Below, one piece after another: positions 9,601-16,790 of a DNA stretch of 55,445 bases; the stretch's first letter is position 1, and each line of letters begins with the position of its first letter. Source of the DNA: Cytophagales bacterium (lineage in GTDB: Bacteria; Bacteroidota; Bacteroidia; Cytophagales; Cyclobacteriaceae); contig JAKSDO010000238.1 in NCBI GenBank assembly GCA_022360055.1, positions 1-55,445 of the forward strand, read 5' to 3'. Position numbers and translations under genes: made by a program. The notes under the pieces were generated by a model that worked only from the letters and a program-made list of their open reading frames with translations, had not been told where the DNA came from and did no database searches.

Positions 9601-10182
9601 CCGATATATGACGTTGCCATAAACCATGTAAATGTAGAATCGATGAATGATGAGTTAACGTTACTCGTCGGTCTGCAAAATAACGGCACCATAGTAATCA
9701 ACAACCCTGTCGTAAAAGTAATTCTATCAGATAAAATCGTCCTAAAGCATAAATTGGAAACAAATTTAATGCCTGAAGCATATGAGGAATATGAAATTGA
9801 TTTTGATGTTATCACCACTCCGTCAAAATCACTGGAGTACATTTGCTTTACAATCAACGAAAATTTGGGGAGTTATGAGGATATAAACCCCGGTGATAAT
9901 AGTCAATGCATAAATATTGATCTCGGCTTTAACGTGCTGGAGCCCTTCCCGAATCCGTCCAGCCGGTTGGTCAATATACCGATTGTCCTGTCATCAGGCA
10001 ATGACTGCGACATGCGATTGATTGGAGAGCAAGGAAATATTGTGTATTCGAAAAGGTTTCCGAACCTTTCGGCCGGGCTAAATACCATCAAAATGGATTT
10101 GACTCCTTATCGAAAGGGGATATATATTGCGGTTGTGAGGGTTTCTGACTTTGAGGTTACCCGAAAAATTGTCGTGCAATAA
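6601..10182 (+). CDS. Secreted multi-PKD protein with inserted propeller-like repeats and T9SS sorting domain
   Basis: This is a 1193-residue surface or secreted protein. Residues 1-25 form a signal-like segment that includes a T9 tract. Residues 28-63 resemble the first half of a PKD domain (YEWDFCAGD) and 371-418 resemble its second half; between them lie six repeats of 48-55 residues marked by FGxS-type motifs near 110, 162, 213, 268, 316 and 368, probably a six-bladed propeller. Seven further PKD-like domains span about 421-1000, some with WxFGDG. A CARDB-like domain (about 1001-1110) and a T9SS type A tail (PFPNPSSR then KGIYIAVVR and KIVVQ) end the protein. It should be exported by T9SS and act in adhesion or as a surface scaffold. 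Base composition rises in G+C after about residue 590. Confidence 0.88.
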   Translation: MRFLKIIFITVKIKSSFFLLLNGQCPTADFMVQDTACISESLIIQNNSVNGINYEWDFCAGDFINPPHLSSITSINQARVPTAISLKKDQSEWIGFISSRDNNKLFRLEFGHDMNSVPIVIDLGDLNGFLNGPKNLELIKTENGWYGFLINFLNSHLLRLHFGNSLKDIPTVEDLGTFESFDKPRGLKIERDGEDYILIVSNYGSNSISILNFGNNVSNNPDLNSDIININSISGTNGIFGIDIDKACGKWFGLFTSFRNKKVFQLEFGNSLFSTPTISELATLTSSPTEIKIIVEGGRFYSLFPTDNGQLYKLDLGKMLNHSSPKLYNWGNFEGLSNIYGFDIVHDNSIWRAFGIDWSSRTLYRYSFETNCSIDNPIQFTTNPKQITYNASGKFFISLKVEGTAGDISTIADSIFIKTEVSPIISINSENFCITSENNFYCSDENNMSITSWSWNFGDGIGTSILRNPSYQYQNPGDYTVTLNVEAENGCTKFISKSISIYDPPVANFSHPSTIICSNDNINFANETSFNGPDSILSYEWNMNNEKVLNEKDADYTFSTGGDKSISLIASIPGCSSELTKTISIAPGPNTSFSFTGTCLYDEFSFTNTTTGDHITTYQWDFGDGYFSTLASPIHSFESGGNYIVSLTASNSYGCNNTLEQVVPVRFTPNLNFVNDLACSGKSVTLFDQSSVTDANISEHYWSLTNHQTGYSQSGSGPAPTFLLTEHGAYEAMLIGASNYGCLDTLTRNINVYQSPVADFTYKNTCFGDSSLFVPQAELAPETELLSTDWLIDGTLFSQKDVKYKFPNHGEYKVELYIRSSNLCSDNVSKVIAIHPLPDIDFVLNAFCEDQLVSVNAISDSQNDPVASFNWLINDKPVSDQESFQYEFQKSGDYNLSLNVTTQNNCFASLTKNIRINPGPTSNFDVFPSTGASPLNVQFTDRSKGAQQISYSFSRLNDDVSFEPDPTYTYYEIGSEIATQIVENEYGCTDTSTQLIDVVIPIYDVAINHVNVESMNDELTLLVGLQNNGTIVINNPVVKVILSDKIVLKHKLETNLMPEAYEEYEIDFDVITTPSKSLEYICFTINENLGSYEDINPGDNSQCINIDLGFNVLEPFPNPSSRLVNIPIVLSSGNDCDMRLIGEQGNIVYSKRFPNLSAGLNTIKMDLTPYRKGIYIAVVRVSDFEVTRKIVVQ

Positions 10183-10439
10183 TAACTTGATCTTCTTTCG
10201 TTGAATCCTCCTTTCTCGGCCATGAGCTGCGAAGATGCTGATCCACGATTGTATTTCACGGGGCCATCACTGAAAATTCTAAAAATGCCCGGGAGTTCGG
10301 CTCTATCGAGCCCGGTTATGAATCTCGGATCGATCTGTGAAATCAAAAAAGAACGGAGTAGTCAATAACAACACCGGATATCATATAAAATATTCATTAG
10401 AATTATTATCTTGGAACAAAATAATCTTTCGTTATTGAG
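10183..10439. other. Intergenic region, 257 bases, no gene seen
   Basis: The gap holds one GC-rich palindrome near 10289-10316, where CCGGG pairs with CCCGG and an alternative GGCTC/GAGCC stem can form inside it. No T-run follows, so it is not a good intrinsic terminator. No clear TAnnTTTG box precedes the Lrp gene. I see no RNA gene. Confidence 0.4.
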
Positions 10440-10913
10440 ATGAGCCATACACATAAAATTGATGATATTGACAAGAGGATTTTGGAAATTTTACAGTCAA
10501 GGGCAAAAATTACAAACGCTAAGTTATCCGAGGAAATTGGTCTTTCTCCGGCACCAACTCTGGAGCGTGTAAAAAAGTTGGAACATATGGGAATTATCAC
10601 GAGCTATCACGCAAAATTGAATACGGAAAAAGTCGGGCTTGGAGTAACTACATTTGTATTAGCTACACTAAACGGACACAACAGGGCAAACATTGAAGGT
10701 TTCATCGAAGAAATTAATAAAATTCCGGAAGTTATCGAATGTCACCATATTACAGGAGCAGGAGATTTTATTTTGAAGGTGATTTCAAAGGACATCGCGT
10801 CTTATCAAAAATTAATGCTGGAAAAAGTGAGCGATATAAAGCAGGTAGATAATATGCAAAGTATGGTTGTGTTGTCCACCTTTAAAGACAGTAAAGTAAT
10901 TCCTGTAAATTAA
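10440..10913 (+). CDS. Lrp/AsnC family transcriptional regulator
   Basis: The 157-residue protein has the N-terminal winged helix-turn-helix of Lrp/AsnC (IDDIDKRILEILQSRAKITN..LSEEIGLSPAPTLERVKKLE, residues 5-50) and a C-terminal RAM ligand-binding domain (about 65-150) with the typical CHHITGAGDF-type motif (ECHHITGAGDFILKV). Such proteins form octamers or dimers that respond to amino acids. The next gene starts 10 bases downstream, so the two are probably cotranscribed. The effector cannot be told from sequence. Confidence 0.95.
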   Translation: MSHTHKIDDIDKRILEILQSRAKITNAKLSEEIGLSPAPTLERVKKLEHMGIITSYHAKLNTEKVGLGVTTFVLATLNGHNRANIEGFIEEINKIPEVIECHHITGAGDFILKVISKDIASYQKLMLEKVSDIKQVDNMQSMVVLSTFKDSKVIPVN

Positions 10914-10923
10914 GGACGAAACA

Positions 10924-11427
10924 ATGACTACCGCAGATAATCAGATATTAAGCAGACAGCAAATTCAGCACAAGATTAGTCGAATTGCCTACGAGATCTA
11001 TGAAAACAATTATCTCGAAAAAAAACTGTTTATAGCCGGTATTCCAAGTGGGTATAAATTAGCGAGACTTCTTGTCAAAGAATTAAAAAAAATCAGTCCG
11101 TTCGAAATTACACTTTTAAAAATAGATTTCAGAAAGAAAAATCCTTCCAGTGAATCCATCAAGGTAAATTGCGAACCGCAGGAATTGAAAGGAAGTGTCC
11201 TGATCCTTGTCGATGATGTGCTGCATACCGGGCGCACATTTATGCATAGCCTTCGGCCTTTTCTGAACGTGGATGTTAAGAAAATAGAAACCGTAGTACT
11301 GGTAGATCGAAGTCATAAACTATTTCCAATTTCATCGGACTATACAGGCTATGAATTATCGACAACCTTAAACGATCACATAGAGGTCGTTTTGGATCCG
11401 GGCAAATTCGGAGTTTTCTTATATTAA
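10924..11427 (+). CDS. PyrR-like phosphoribosyltransferase-domain protein
   Basis: This 167-residue protein has a type I phosphoribosyltransferase fold with the PRPP loop VLILVDDVLHTGRT (about 92-105) and an early GIPSGYKLA substrate loop. The order and spacing resemble PyrR, which is both a uracil phosphoribosyltransferase and an RNA-binding attenuator in Gram-positive bacteria. Whether it binds RNA here is unknown; no pyrimidine genes are in the window. It lies 10 bases after the Lrp gene. Other PRTases of similar length, such as hypoxanthine type, are possible. Confidence 0.8.
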   Translation: MTTADNQILSRQQIQHKISRIAYEIYENNYLEKKLFIAGIPSGYKLARLLVKELKKISPFEITLLKIDFRKKNPSSESIKVNCEPQELKGSVLILVDDVLHTGRTFMHSLRPFLNVDVKKIETVVLVDRSHKLFPISSDYTGYELSTTLNDHIEVVLDPGKFGVFLY

Positions 11428-11505
11428 GAATCCATCTCTCAAATTCTTTTTTCCGGCGTAACCGAGGTAGCATTTTTCATTAATAGGATTTCGGAATTAG
11501 TTTCC

Positions 11506-11513
11506 TAATTTTG
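11506..11513 (+). promoter_or_regulatory. TAnnTTTG promoter box upstream of panB
   Basis: TAATTTTG matches the Bacteroidota -7 consensus TAnnTTTG and lies 19 bases before the panB ATG, leaving a very short leader. No clear TTG -33 element was found at the usual distance. Confidence 0.5.
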
Positions 11514-11532
11514 CATCCTAAAATTCAAATCC

Positions 11533-12351
11533 ATGTCCACAAAACTTTCTGACATCCGCAGAGTTACAACACATCAGTTACATGCGATGAAAAAAGCCGG
11601 AGAAAAAATCTCCATGCTTACTGCCTACGATTATTCCATGGCCAAAATTATCGATAATGCCGGTATCGATGTGATTTTAGTTGGAGACTCCGCATCGAAT
11701 GTAATGGCTGGAAATATAACTACCTTGCCAATTACTTTGGACCAGATGATTTATCACGCTACTTCAGTTGTAAAGGCTGTTGAGCGAGCGTTAATTGTTG
11801 TAGATATACCATTTGGTTCATATCAGGGGAGCCCTGAAGAAGCGCTGAAATCGACGATCCGAATTATGAAAGAGTCCGGAGCACACTCGGTTAAAATGGA
11901 AGGCGGTATAGAAATTGTAGAATCCATAGATCGCGTGCTGAGCGCCGGAGTTCCCGTCATGGGGCATTTGGGTTTGACACCGCAATCGATTTACAAGTTC
12001 GGTACATATACAGTGAGAGCCAAAGAGGAGGAAGAGGCAAATAAATTGATTGAGGACGCGATCGCTTTGGAAAAAAGCGGATGTTTTGCCCTTGTTCTTG
12101 AGAAAGTTCCTGCGGAGCTTACGAAAAAAGTTTCCAGGAAATTGAGTATCCCGATTATCGGCATTGGCGCCGGACCACATGCCGACGGCCAGGTACTGGT
12201 GATGCATGATATGCTGGGCATTAATAAGGAATTTAATCCCAGATTTTTACGCCGCTATGCCGATCTTCACTCGATCGTATCGGGCGCTGTGGGAGCATAT
12301 ATTTCCGATGTGAAATCGGGAAGTTTCCCAAATGAGAAAGAGAGCTACTGA
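11533..12351 (+). CDS. panB: 3-methyl-2-oxobutanoate hydroxymethyltransferase
   Basis: The 272-residue protein is full length for PanB. It has [28 protein letters not shown] (metal-binding Asp), [11 protein letters not shown], the catalytic segment SVKMEGG and [19 protein letters not shown]. PanB transfers a hydroxymethyl group from methylene-tetrahydrofolate to 2-ketoisovalerate, the first committed step of pantothenate and CoA synthesis. No other pan gene is nearby. Its last 20 bases overlap the start of the next glycosyltransferase gene in another frame. Confidence 0.97.
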   Translation: MSTKLSDIRRVTTHQLHAMKKAGEKISMLTAYDYSMAKIIDNAGIDVILVGDSASNVMAGNITTLPITLDQMIYHATSVVKAVERALIVVDIPFGSYQGSPEEALKSTIRIMKESGAHSVKMEGGIEIVESIDRVLSAGVPVMGHLGLTPQSIYKFGTYTVRAKEEEEANKLIEDAIALEKSGCFALVLEKVPAELTKKVSRKLSIPIIGIGAGPHADGQVLVMHDMLGINKEFNPRFLRRYADLHSIVSGAVGAYISDVKSGSFPNEKESY

Positions 12352-13432
12352 TTCCATACCGGCCTTGAGAAGAATTTTTTTCGTAGTACCATATCCATTG
12401 GGAGTGGCACCCTCTCAAAGGTTTCGATTTGAACAATATTTCAAGTATTTAAAAAGTCGAGATATCCGATATGAGGTAGCCTCATTTTGGTCGGAACGGG
12501 CTTGGGAAACGCTCTATAGAAACGGGTACTTTTTGGTAAAATTCAAGGGATTTTTTGCCGGATTTCTTAGAAGAATTATACTATTGCTCAGAATCCGAAA
12601 ATACGACATAATATTTTTGCATCGAGAATGCATGCCCGCAGGCCCTCCGATTTTCGAATATGTAATTGCTAAACTATTAAGAAGAAAGATAATCTATGAT
12701 TTTGACGATGCCATCTGGCTGCCAAACACTTCAAAGCAAAATAATTTTGCCAGTCGATTCAAATTTCATCAAAAAGTAGGAAGCATCTGTAAATGGAGCT
12801 GGAAAATAAGTAGCGGGAATGATTTTCTTGCAGAATTTGCTAAGAAATACAACAACAACACAACTATTATCCCGACAACAATCGATGCCTCGTATCATAA
12901 GTCGGAACGAAAAGAGCGAAAGGATGAACCAGTAGTTATTGGATGGACGGGAACGCACTCAACCTTGAGATATTTAGATCCGATAATTCCTTTGTTGAAG
13001 GAATTGAAGGATTCATATCCTGTAGATATTTTAATAATCTCGAATCAAAAGCCAAATTGGATGTTTAAGGATTATGAATTTCTACAATGGGATAAACAGG
13101 AAGAAATCAGGCAGCTCGACCGTATTGATATTGGCATCATGCCATTATCAGATTCAATATGGGAGAAAGGGAAATGCGGCTTCAAAGCTTTACAATATAT
13201 GTCCCTTGGAAAACCGGCGGTGGTATCGGATGTGGGTATAAATCATCAAATTATAGATCATGGGATGGATGGATTTCTGTGTAAGAGCAATGACGATTTC
13301 AAAAAATACCTAACCTTACTTGTTGAAGACAAAAGGACTTACAACGCAATCAGTGCAAATTCCAGGAAAAAGGTGCTGGAAAATTATTCCGTCGGATCGA
13401 ATTCGGATCTCTTCCTTTCTCTTTTCCTATAG
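12332..13432 (+). CDS. GT4-type glycosyltransferase
   Basis: A 366-residue GT-B protein. The N-terminal half shows [19 protein letters not shown] (18-36) and [11 protein letters not shown] (122-132), a motif found in GT4 enzymes of Bacteroidota. The C-terminal half shows IGWTGTHST (203-211), [20 protein letters not shown] (281-300) and the EX7E-like region after it. It is expected to act in the cytoplasm on surface glycan. The ATG lies inside panB (20-base overlap), so translation may be coupled. Its 3' end overlaps the convergent membrane-protein gene by 49 bases. Sugar specificity is unknown. Confidence 0.88.
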   Translation: MRKRATDSIPALRRIFFVVPYPLGVAPSQRFRFEQYFKYLKSRDIRYEVASFWSERAWETLYRNGYFLVKFKGFFAGFLRRIILLLRIRKYDIIFLHRECMPAGPPIFEYVIAKLLRRKIIYDFDDAIWLPNTSKQNNFASRFKFHQKVGSICKWSWKISSGNDFLAEFAKKYNNNTTIIPTTIDASYHKSERKERKDEPVVIGWTGTHSTLRYLDPIIPLLKELKDSYPVDILIISNQKPNWMFKDYEFLQWDKQEEIRQLDRIDIGIMPLSDSIWEKGKCGFKALQYMSLGKPAVVSDVGINHQIIDHGMDGFLCKSNDDFKKYLTLLVEDKRTYNAISANSRKKVLENYSVGSNSDLFLSLFL

Positions 13433-14721
13433 CTTAGCAGAATGAATAATCCGGATACAAAAAAAGGATATAAAGGAATCTTATATCGAACTAGCGAACC
13501 AAAATTATAGGTTGTTAATCCTACTGCAAAAGCAAATACTAATGAAAATAAGAAACAAAATATCAAAAATGGATTTGAGGTTATCTTCTTGAAAACATTT
13601 AGAATTCCAATATTATACACAACAAATATGGTAAACAAAAGAAGAATGAAAGACTCCAAAGCTGAAAGAAGCATCACCAAATTACTCACCTCCCACAAGT
13701 GTGGTCTATACAATGTGACCCATATTGCAGGTAAAAACTTACGCACAATTCCGATCGCGCTATAATCGAAATCTCCTAAAGTATACGCTGATCCTCCTTC
13801 TCGTTCACTCACATAGTGAATCCATTCTGCTGTTACCTTGGCTGTTTCCGCTATATTCTCAATGTTATACCTTGGGCTTTCTTCACCAACTTTTACTATA
13901 GAATAATAGCCAATTAAACTTGCAACTAACAATACAATAGGAGCGAATAATATTTTCATGGCAATATTCTTTACTTCACCTAGTCGTGAATACAATACCC
14001 AGAGAATTACTGCGGGTAAAAAACAAAGCAAAATGTATATCTTTATTGAATAAATAGTGTAGAATGAGCAAAGTAGGATTATTAAAGAAAAAATGCGGTT
14101 TCTCTTTGCAAAAAATACATTAAAAGATCCGAAGGTCGCCCATCCCAAAGCTCCGACAGTAATCGAGTCCTTTAATATTCCGGAACCCCAGAAAAAAACA
14201 GACGGTATAAAAAAGACCGCAATTGCCAATCCCAAATGTTGCCTGGGGTATATTTTATAAAAAACATAATACAACGCCCAAAGTCCGCTAAAACTTATCG
14301 CTGCAAATAAAACTGCCGTTGCAGAATAGGTATGAAAAGTAAAAATATCCAAAAAACCCGCGACTCTTACCACAAAGTAAGAAGACATGTCGCCGTATGT
14401 ATATATTTTTGAAGCGTATTGAAAGGTATCGTTTGCATATTCACTGCCGGCAAAGATTAGTTTTATTGCTTTTACCGGATGGTCTTTGAATGCCTCCCAA
14501 ATATACTTGCTTCCATAGCTGAAATAGGTAAAGGTATCACCGCCTTTATAATAAAATTGATAGATAAGCCCTAATGAAATCGCGCCAATTATTTTTAGTG
14601 AAAGTCCTGGGATAAAATATCGTTTATTGCCACTGTTTGTTACCAGTGGCCTTACCCAGAAGGCAATGATATACACTATTATCAGGAAAATAGGCGTAAC
14701 AAACAGATCCTTAATCTCCAT
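13384..14721 (-). CDS. Polytopic membrane protein of unknown function
   Basis: This 445-residue protein has roughly ten to twelve hydrophobic segments, with a large loop around GGDTFTYFSYGSKYIWEAF and another around SEREGGSAYTLGDFDYSAIG. The layout recalls glycan polymerases (EpsG or Wzy type) and GT-C enzymes, and a glycosyltransferase lies on the other side, but no diagnostic motif is visible. ATG at 14721 overlaps the end of the TPR gene by 11 bases, so the two are probably one transcript. Its 3' end overlaps the convergent GT4 gene by 49 bases. I do not assign a function. Confidence 0.75.
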   Translation of the reverse strand: MEIKDLFVTPIFLIIVYIIAFWVRPLVTNSGNKRYFIPGLSLKIIGAISLGLIYQFYYKGGDTFTYFSYGSKYIWEAFKDHPVKAIKLIFAGSEYANDTFQYASKIYTYGDMSSYFVVRVAGFLDIFTFHTYSATAVLFAAISFSGLWALYYVFYKIYPRQHLGLAIAVFFIPSVFFWGSGILKDSITVGALGWATFGSFNVFFAKRNRIFSLIILLCSFYTIYSIKIYILLCFLPAVILWVLYSRLGEVKNIAMKILFAPIVLLVASLIGYYSIVKVGEESPRYNIENIAETAKVTAEWIHYVSEREGGSAYTLGDFDYSAIGIVRKFLPAIWVTLYRPHLWEVSNLVMLLSALESFILLLFTIFVVYNIGILNVFKKITSNPFLIFCFLFSLVFAFAVGLTTYNFGSLVRYKIPLYPFFVSGLFILLSYRKRERKRSEFDPTE

Positions 14722-15907
14722 CGTGTCTAAGCGATTTCAAATATTCACGGGCAAGCTTGTTCGCAGAATTCTTTCGCTTGGAGTTTTTCCGAATTGTTTT
14801 CAGGCAACTTTCAGCTTCTGGCCTATTCCCTCGCTTATCGTAAATTCTAGCCAATCCCAGTAATGAATAAAGATAATAATTGGATTTCAGAGACTTATTT
14901 GCCTCTGCGAATTCAATTGCTCTTTGATAATACTGAAATGCCTTATCCTGATCTAAGTTGGATTCCCAGATCCTGGCCAGGAAGTAACAGGCGTATCTTC
15001 CGCTGTTTGCCTCATATCCGACATAATTGCTATCTACCTTCATCAAAAGATCTTCGGAGACTAATTTGGCTTTGGCGAGCCTTCCGGTTTGATAAAGTAA
15101 TGAAGCATAAAATCTATGGAAAAAGGCATTATCGGGATATGTTTCATGCAGGTATTCTGATTCATGTAGGGCTCCCTGAGTATCGTTTTCCTCGATAAAC
15201 AAAATTCGCATTAGCCAATATTGAGCTTCAGTGCGGGTATAAAAAGCATTATGCGCTACCTCGCGCAACTGCTCAAGCCCCAATTCCTTATCCCCTTTTT
15301 CAAACATGATAAGAAAAGGCCGCAATTGAGGATAATTTTCCCGTATCCACACTGAAAAATAGTTGATGATACCGTCACCAAATAATAGTTCAGGGCTCAA
15401 TTCCTCTTTACTGCGGCAATCGTCCATATAATTCAGCGCCTTGTTGCCATTGCCCGCTGCCTTCAACCATTTTTTCCTTTCCGAATAAAGTCTTGCCTTA
15501 AAGCCGTAAGCAGCCGCCAGAAAAAATGCCCCTTCAATTTTTGTGATATCCACCTCGTACAACTTCTTGGCTTTCATTATGGAAGTATCCATATAGGCCA
15601 GAAACTCCAGATCGTATTGCTCTACATTGAGATCTGGCATGATTTTCCACCATTCGTTTAACCCCATCAAAAAATATGGAAGCGGATGTTCCCGATAAAG
15701 AATCTTTAACCTGTAAAACTGCCATTTGGCTTCCGTGAACTTAAAATTGTACATATCATTTAAGGCCTGGGTAGCCTGAATTTGTACCTGCATATTGGCT
15801 ATAAGCAGAGAATCCTTTTCGTTAGCAGAAAAGCTCTTGACGGGGCTTATGTAAATGAACAATGTGGCAAAAGAAATGAAAATATACCACCTGCTATTTA
15901 TTATCAT
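14711..15907 (-). CDS. Secreted tetratricopeptide-repeat protein
   Basis: The 398-residue protein starts with a hydrophobic signal peptide (IINSRWYIFISFATLFIYIS) and continues as helix pairs of TPR type, clearest from about 235 to the end (for example AKLVSEDLLM, KAFQYYQRAIEFAE, LLGLARIYDKRGNRPEAESC). It probably sits in the periplasm and holds partners together; TPR folds do not reveal which. It overlaps the downstream polytopic protein gene by 11 bases, hinting that the two proteins act together at the inner membrane. Confidence 0.82.
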   Translation of the reverse strand: MIINSRWYIFISFATLFIYISPVKSFSANEKDSLLIANMQVQIQATQALNDMYNFKFTEAKWQFYRLKILYREHPLPYFLMGLNEWWKIMPDLNVEQYDLEFLAYMDTSIMKAKKLYEVDITKIEGAFFLAAAYGFKARLYSERKKWLKAAGNGNKALNYMDDCRSKEELSPELLFGDGIINYFSVWIRENYPQLRPFLIMFEKGDKELGLEQLREVAHNAFYTRTEAQYWLMRILFIEENDTQGALHESEYLHETYPDNAFFHRFYASLLYQTGRLAKAKLVSEDLLMKVDSNYVGYEANSGRYACYFLARIWESNLDQDKAFQYYQRAIEFAEANKSLKSNYYLYSLLGLARIYDKRGNRPEAESCLKTIRKNSKRKNSANKLAREYLKSLRHDGD

Positions 15908-16051
15908 GCCAATAAATATATGTTAATTTTAATTAGCCACAAAAACAAAAAAGTACGTTATTTTCGTGGTTGAATGGTTGATAACCACTTAAGTCGAATT
16001 TGCTAATCTTTAAAACGTACTTTACTTTTAAAAATTTGAATTTAAAATAAA

Positions 16052-16699
16052 ATGTTCAAAAATGAATATCCTTTTACCGTCATAATGCAGGAACTTCTGG
16101 AGATCAAAAGGATTCAGTTTTTTATATTGTTATGCACTCTTACTTTCCTGCTATTGTTTATAAAGAAGACATTCATTGAGTATGAAATAACAGCTTTTCA
16201 AATACTTGATGAGCGCGGGCAACTCGGTTTTTTTAAGATCATATCAGCTTTGCAATATTTATCTATTCCTGTCATCTATCTTTTAAAATTTACCTTTATA
16301 TCCTTCTTCATCTGGGTGGGTTGTTTTGGTTTTGGATACCGGGTAACGTATACCAATTGCTGGCACATCGCGATGGTTTCGGAAATTATATTTATTTTGC
16401 CAGAGCTGATAAAAATCTTTTGGTTCATTTTTTTTGAGACAGATCCGAATTTTGCAACGGTCCGGGCATTCTATCCATGCTCACTTATGAATTTTTTTGA
16501 TTTTGAGAATGTTGCAGATAAGTGGCATTATCCGCTTAAGTCCATAAATCTTTTTGAAGTTATCTATTGGTTTTTCCTGGTGGCCGGAATCTATGTTAAA
16601 TCCCAAAAAATCTACAGACAATCCATGATCATCGCATTGTTTGGTTATGTGTTGCCTTTTATTTTTTGGTTGGGATATTATACGGTGGTATACAAATAA
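16052..16699 (+). CDS. Membrane protein of unknown function
   Basis: The 215-residue protein has about five hydrophobic segments (around 25-40, 70-100, 115-135, 165-180 and 190-212). I recognise no family motif; the arrangement is vaguely like Yip1-type proteins. It has a basic, N-in start (LEIKRIQFFIL). The gene stands alone between the divergent TPR gene and the DUF2723 gene. Start ATG 16052; M11 is an alternative. Confidence 0.7.
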   Translation: MFKNEYPFTVIMQELLEIKRIQFFILLCTLTFLLLFIKKTFIEYEITAFQILDERGQLGFFKIISALQYLSIPVIYLLKFTFISFFIWVGCFGFGYRVTYTNCWHIAMVSEIIFILPELIKIFWFIFFETDPNFATVRAFYPCSLMNFFDFENVADKWHYPLKSINLFEVIYWFFLVAGIYVKSQKIYRQSMIIALFGYVLPFIFWLGYYTVVYK

Positions 16700-16734
16700 T
16701 TGAGGTATTCCGTTAATTAACAAAATCGTATAGG

Positions 16735-16771
16735 TTGATAGTCTTCAAGTCTAATATATTTACTAATTTCG
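16735..16771 (+). promoter_or_regulatory. Possible promoter of the DUF2723 gene
   Basis: TTG at 16735-16737 and TAATTTCG at 16764-16771 resemble the Bacteroidota promoter with one mismatch in the -7 box and a spacing of 26 bases, longer than usual. The box ends 19 bases before the ATG. Confidence 0.3.
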
Positions 16772-16790
16772 CCGGTTAAAAAAGTAGGTA

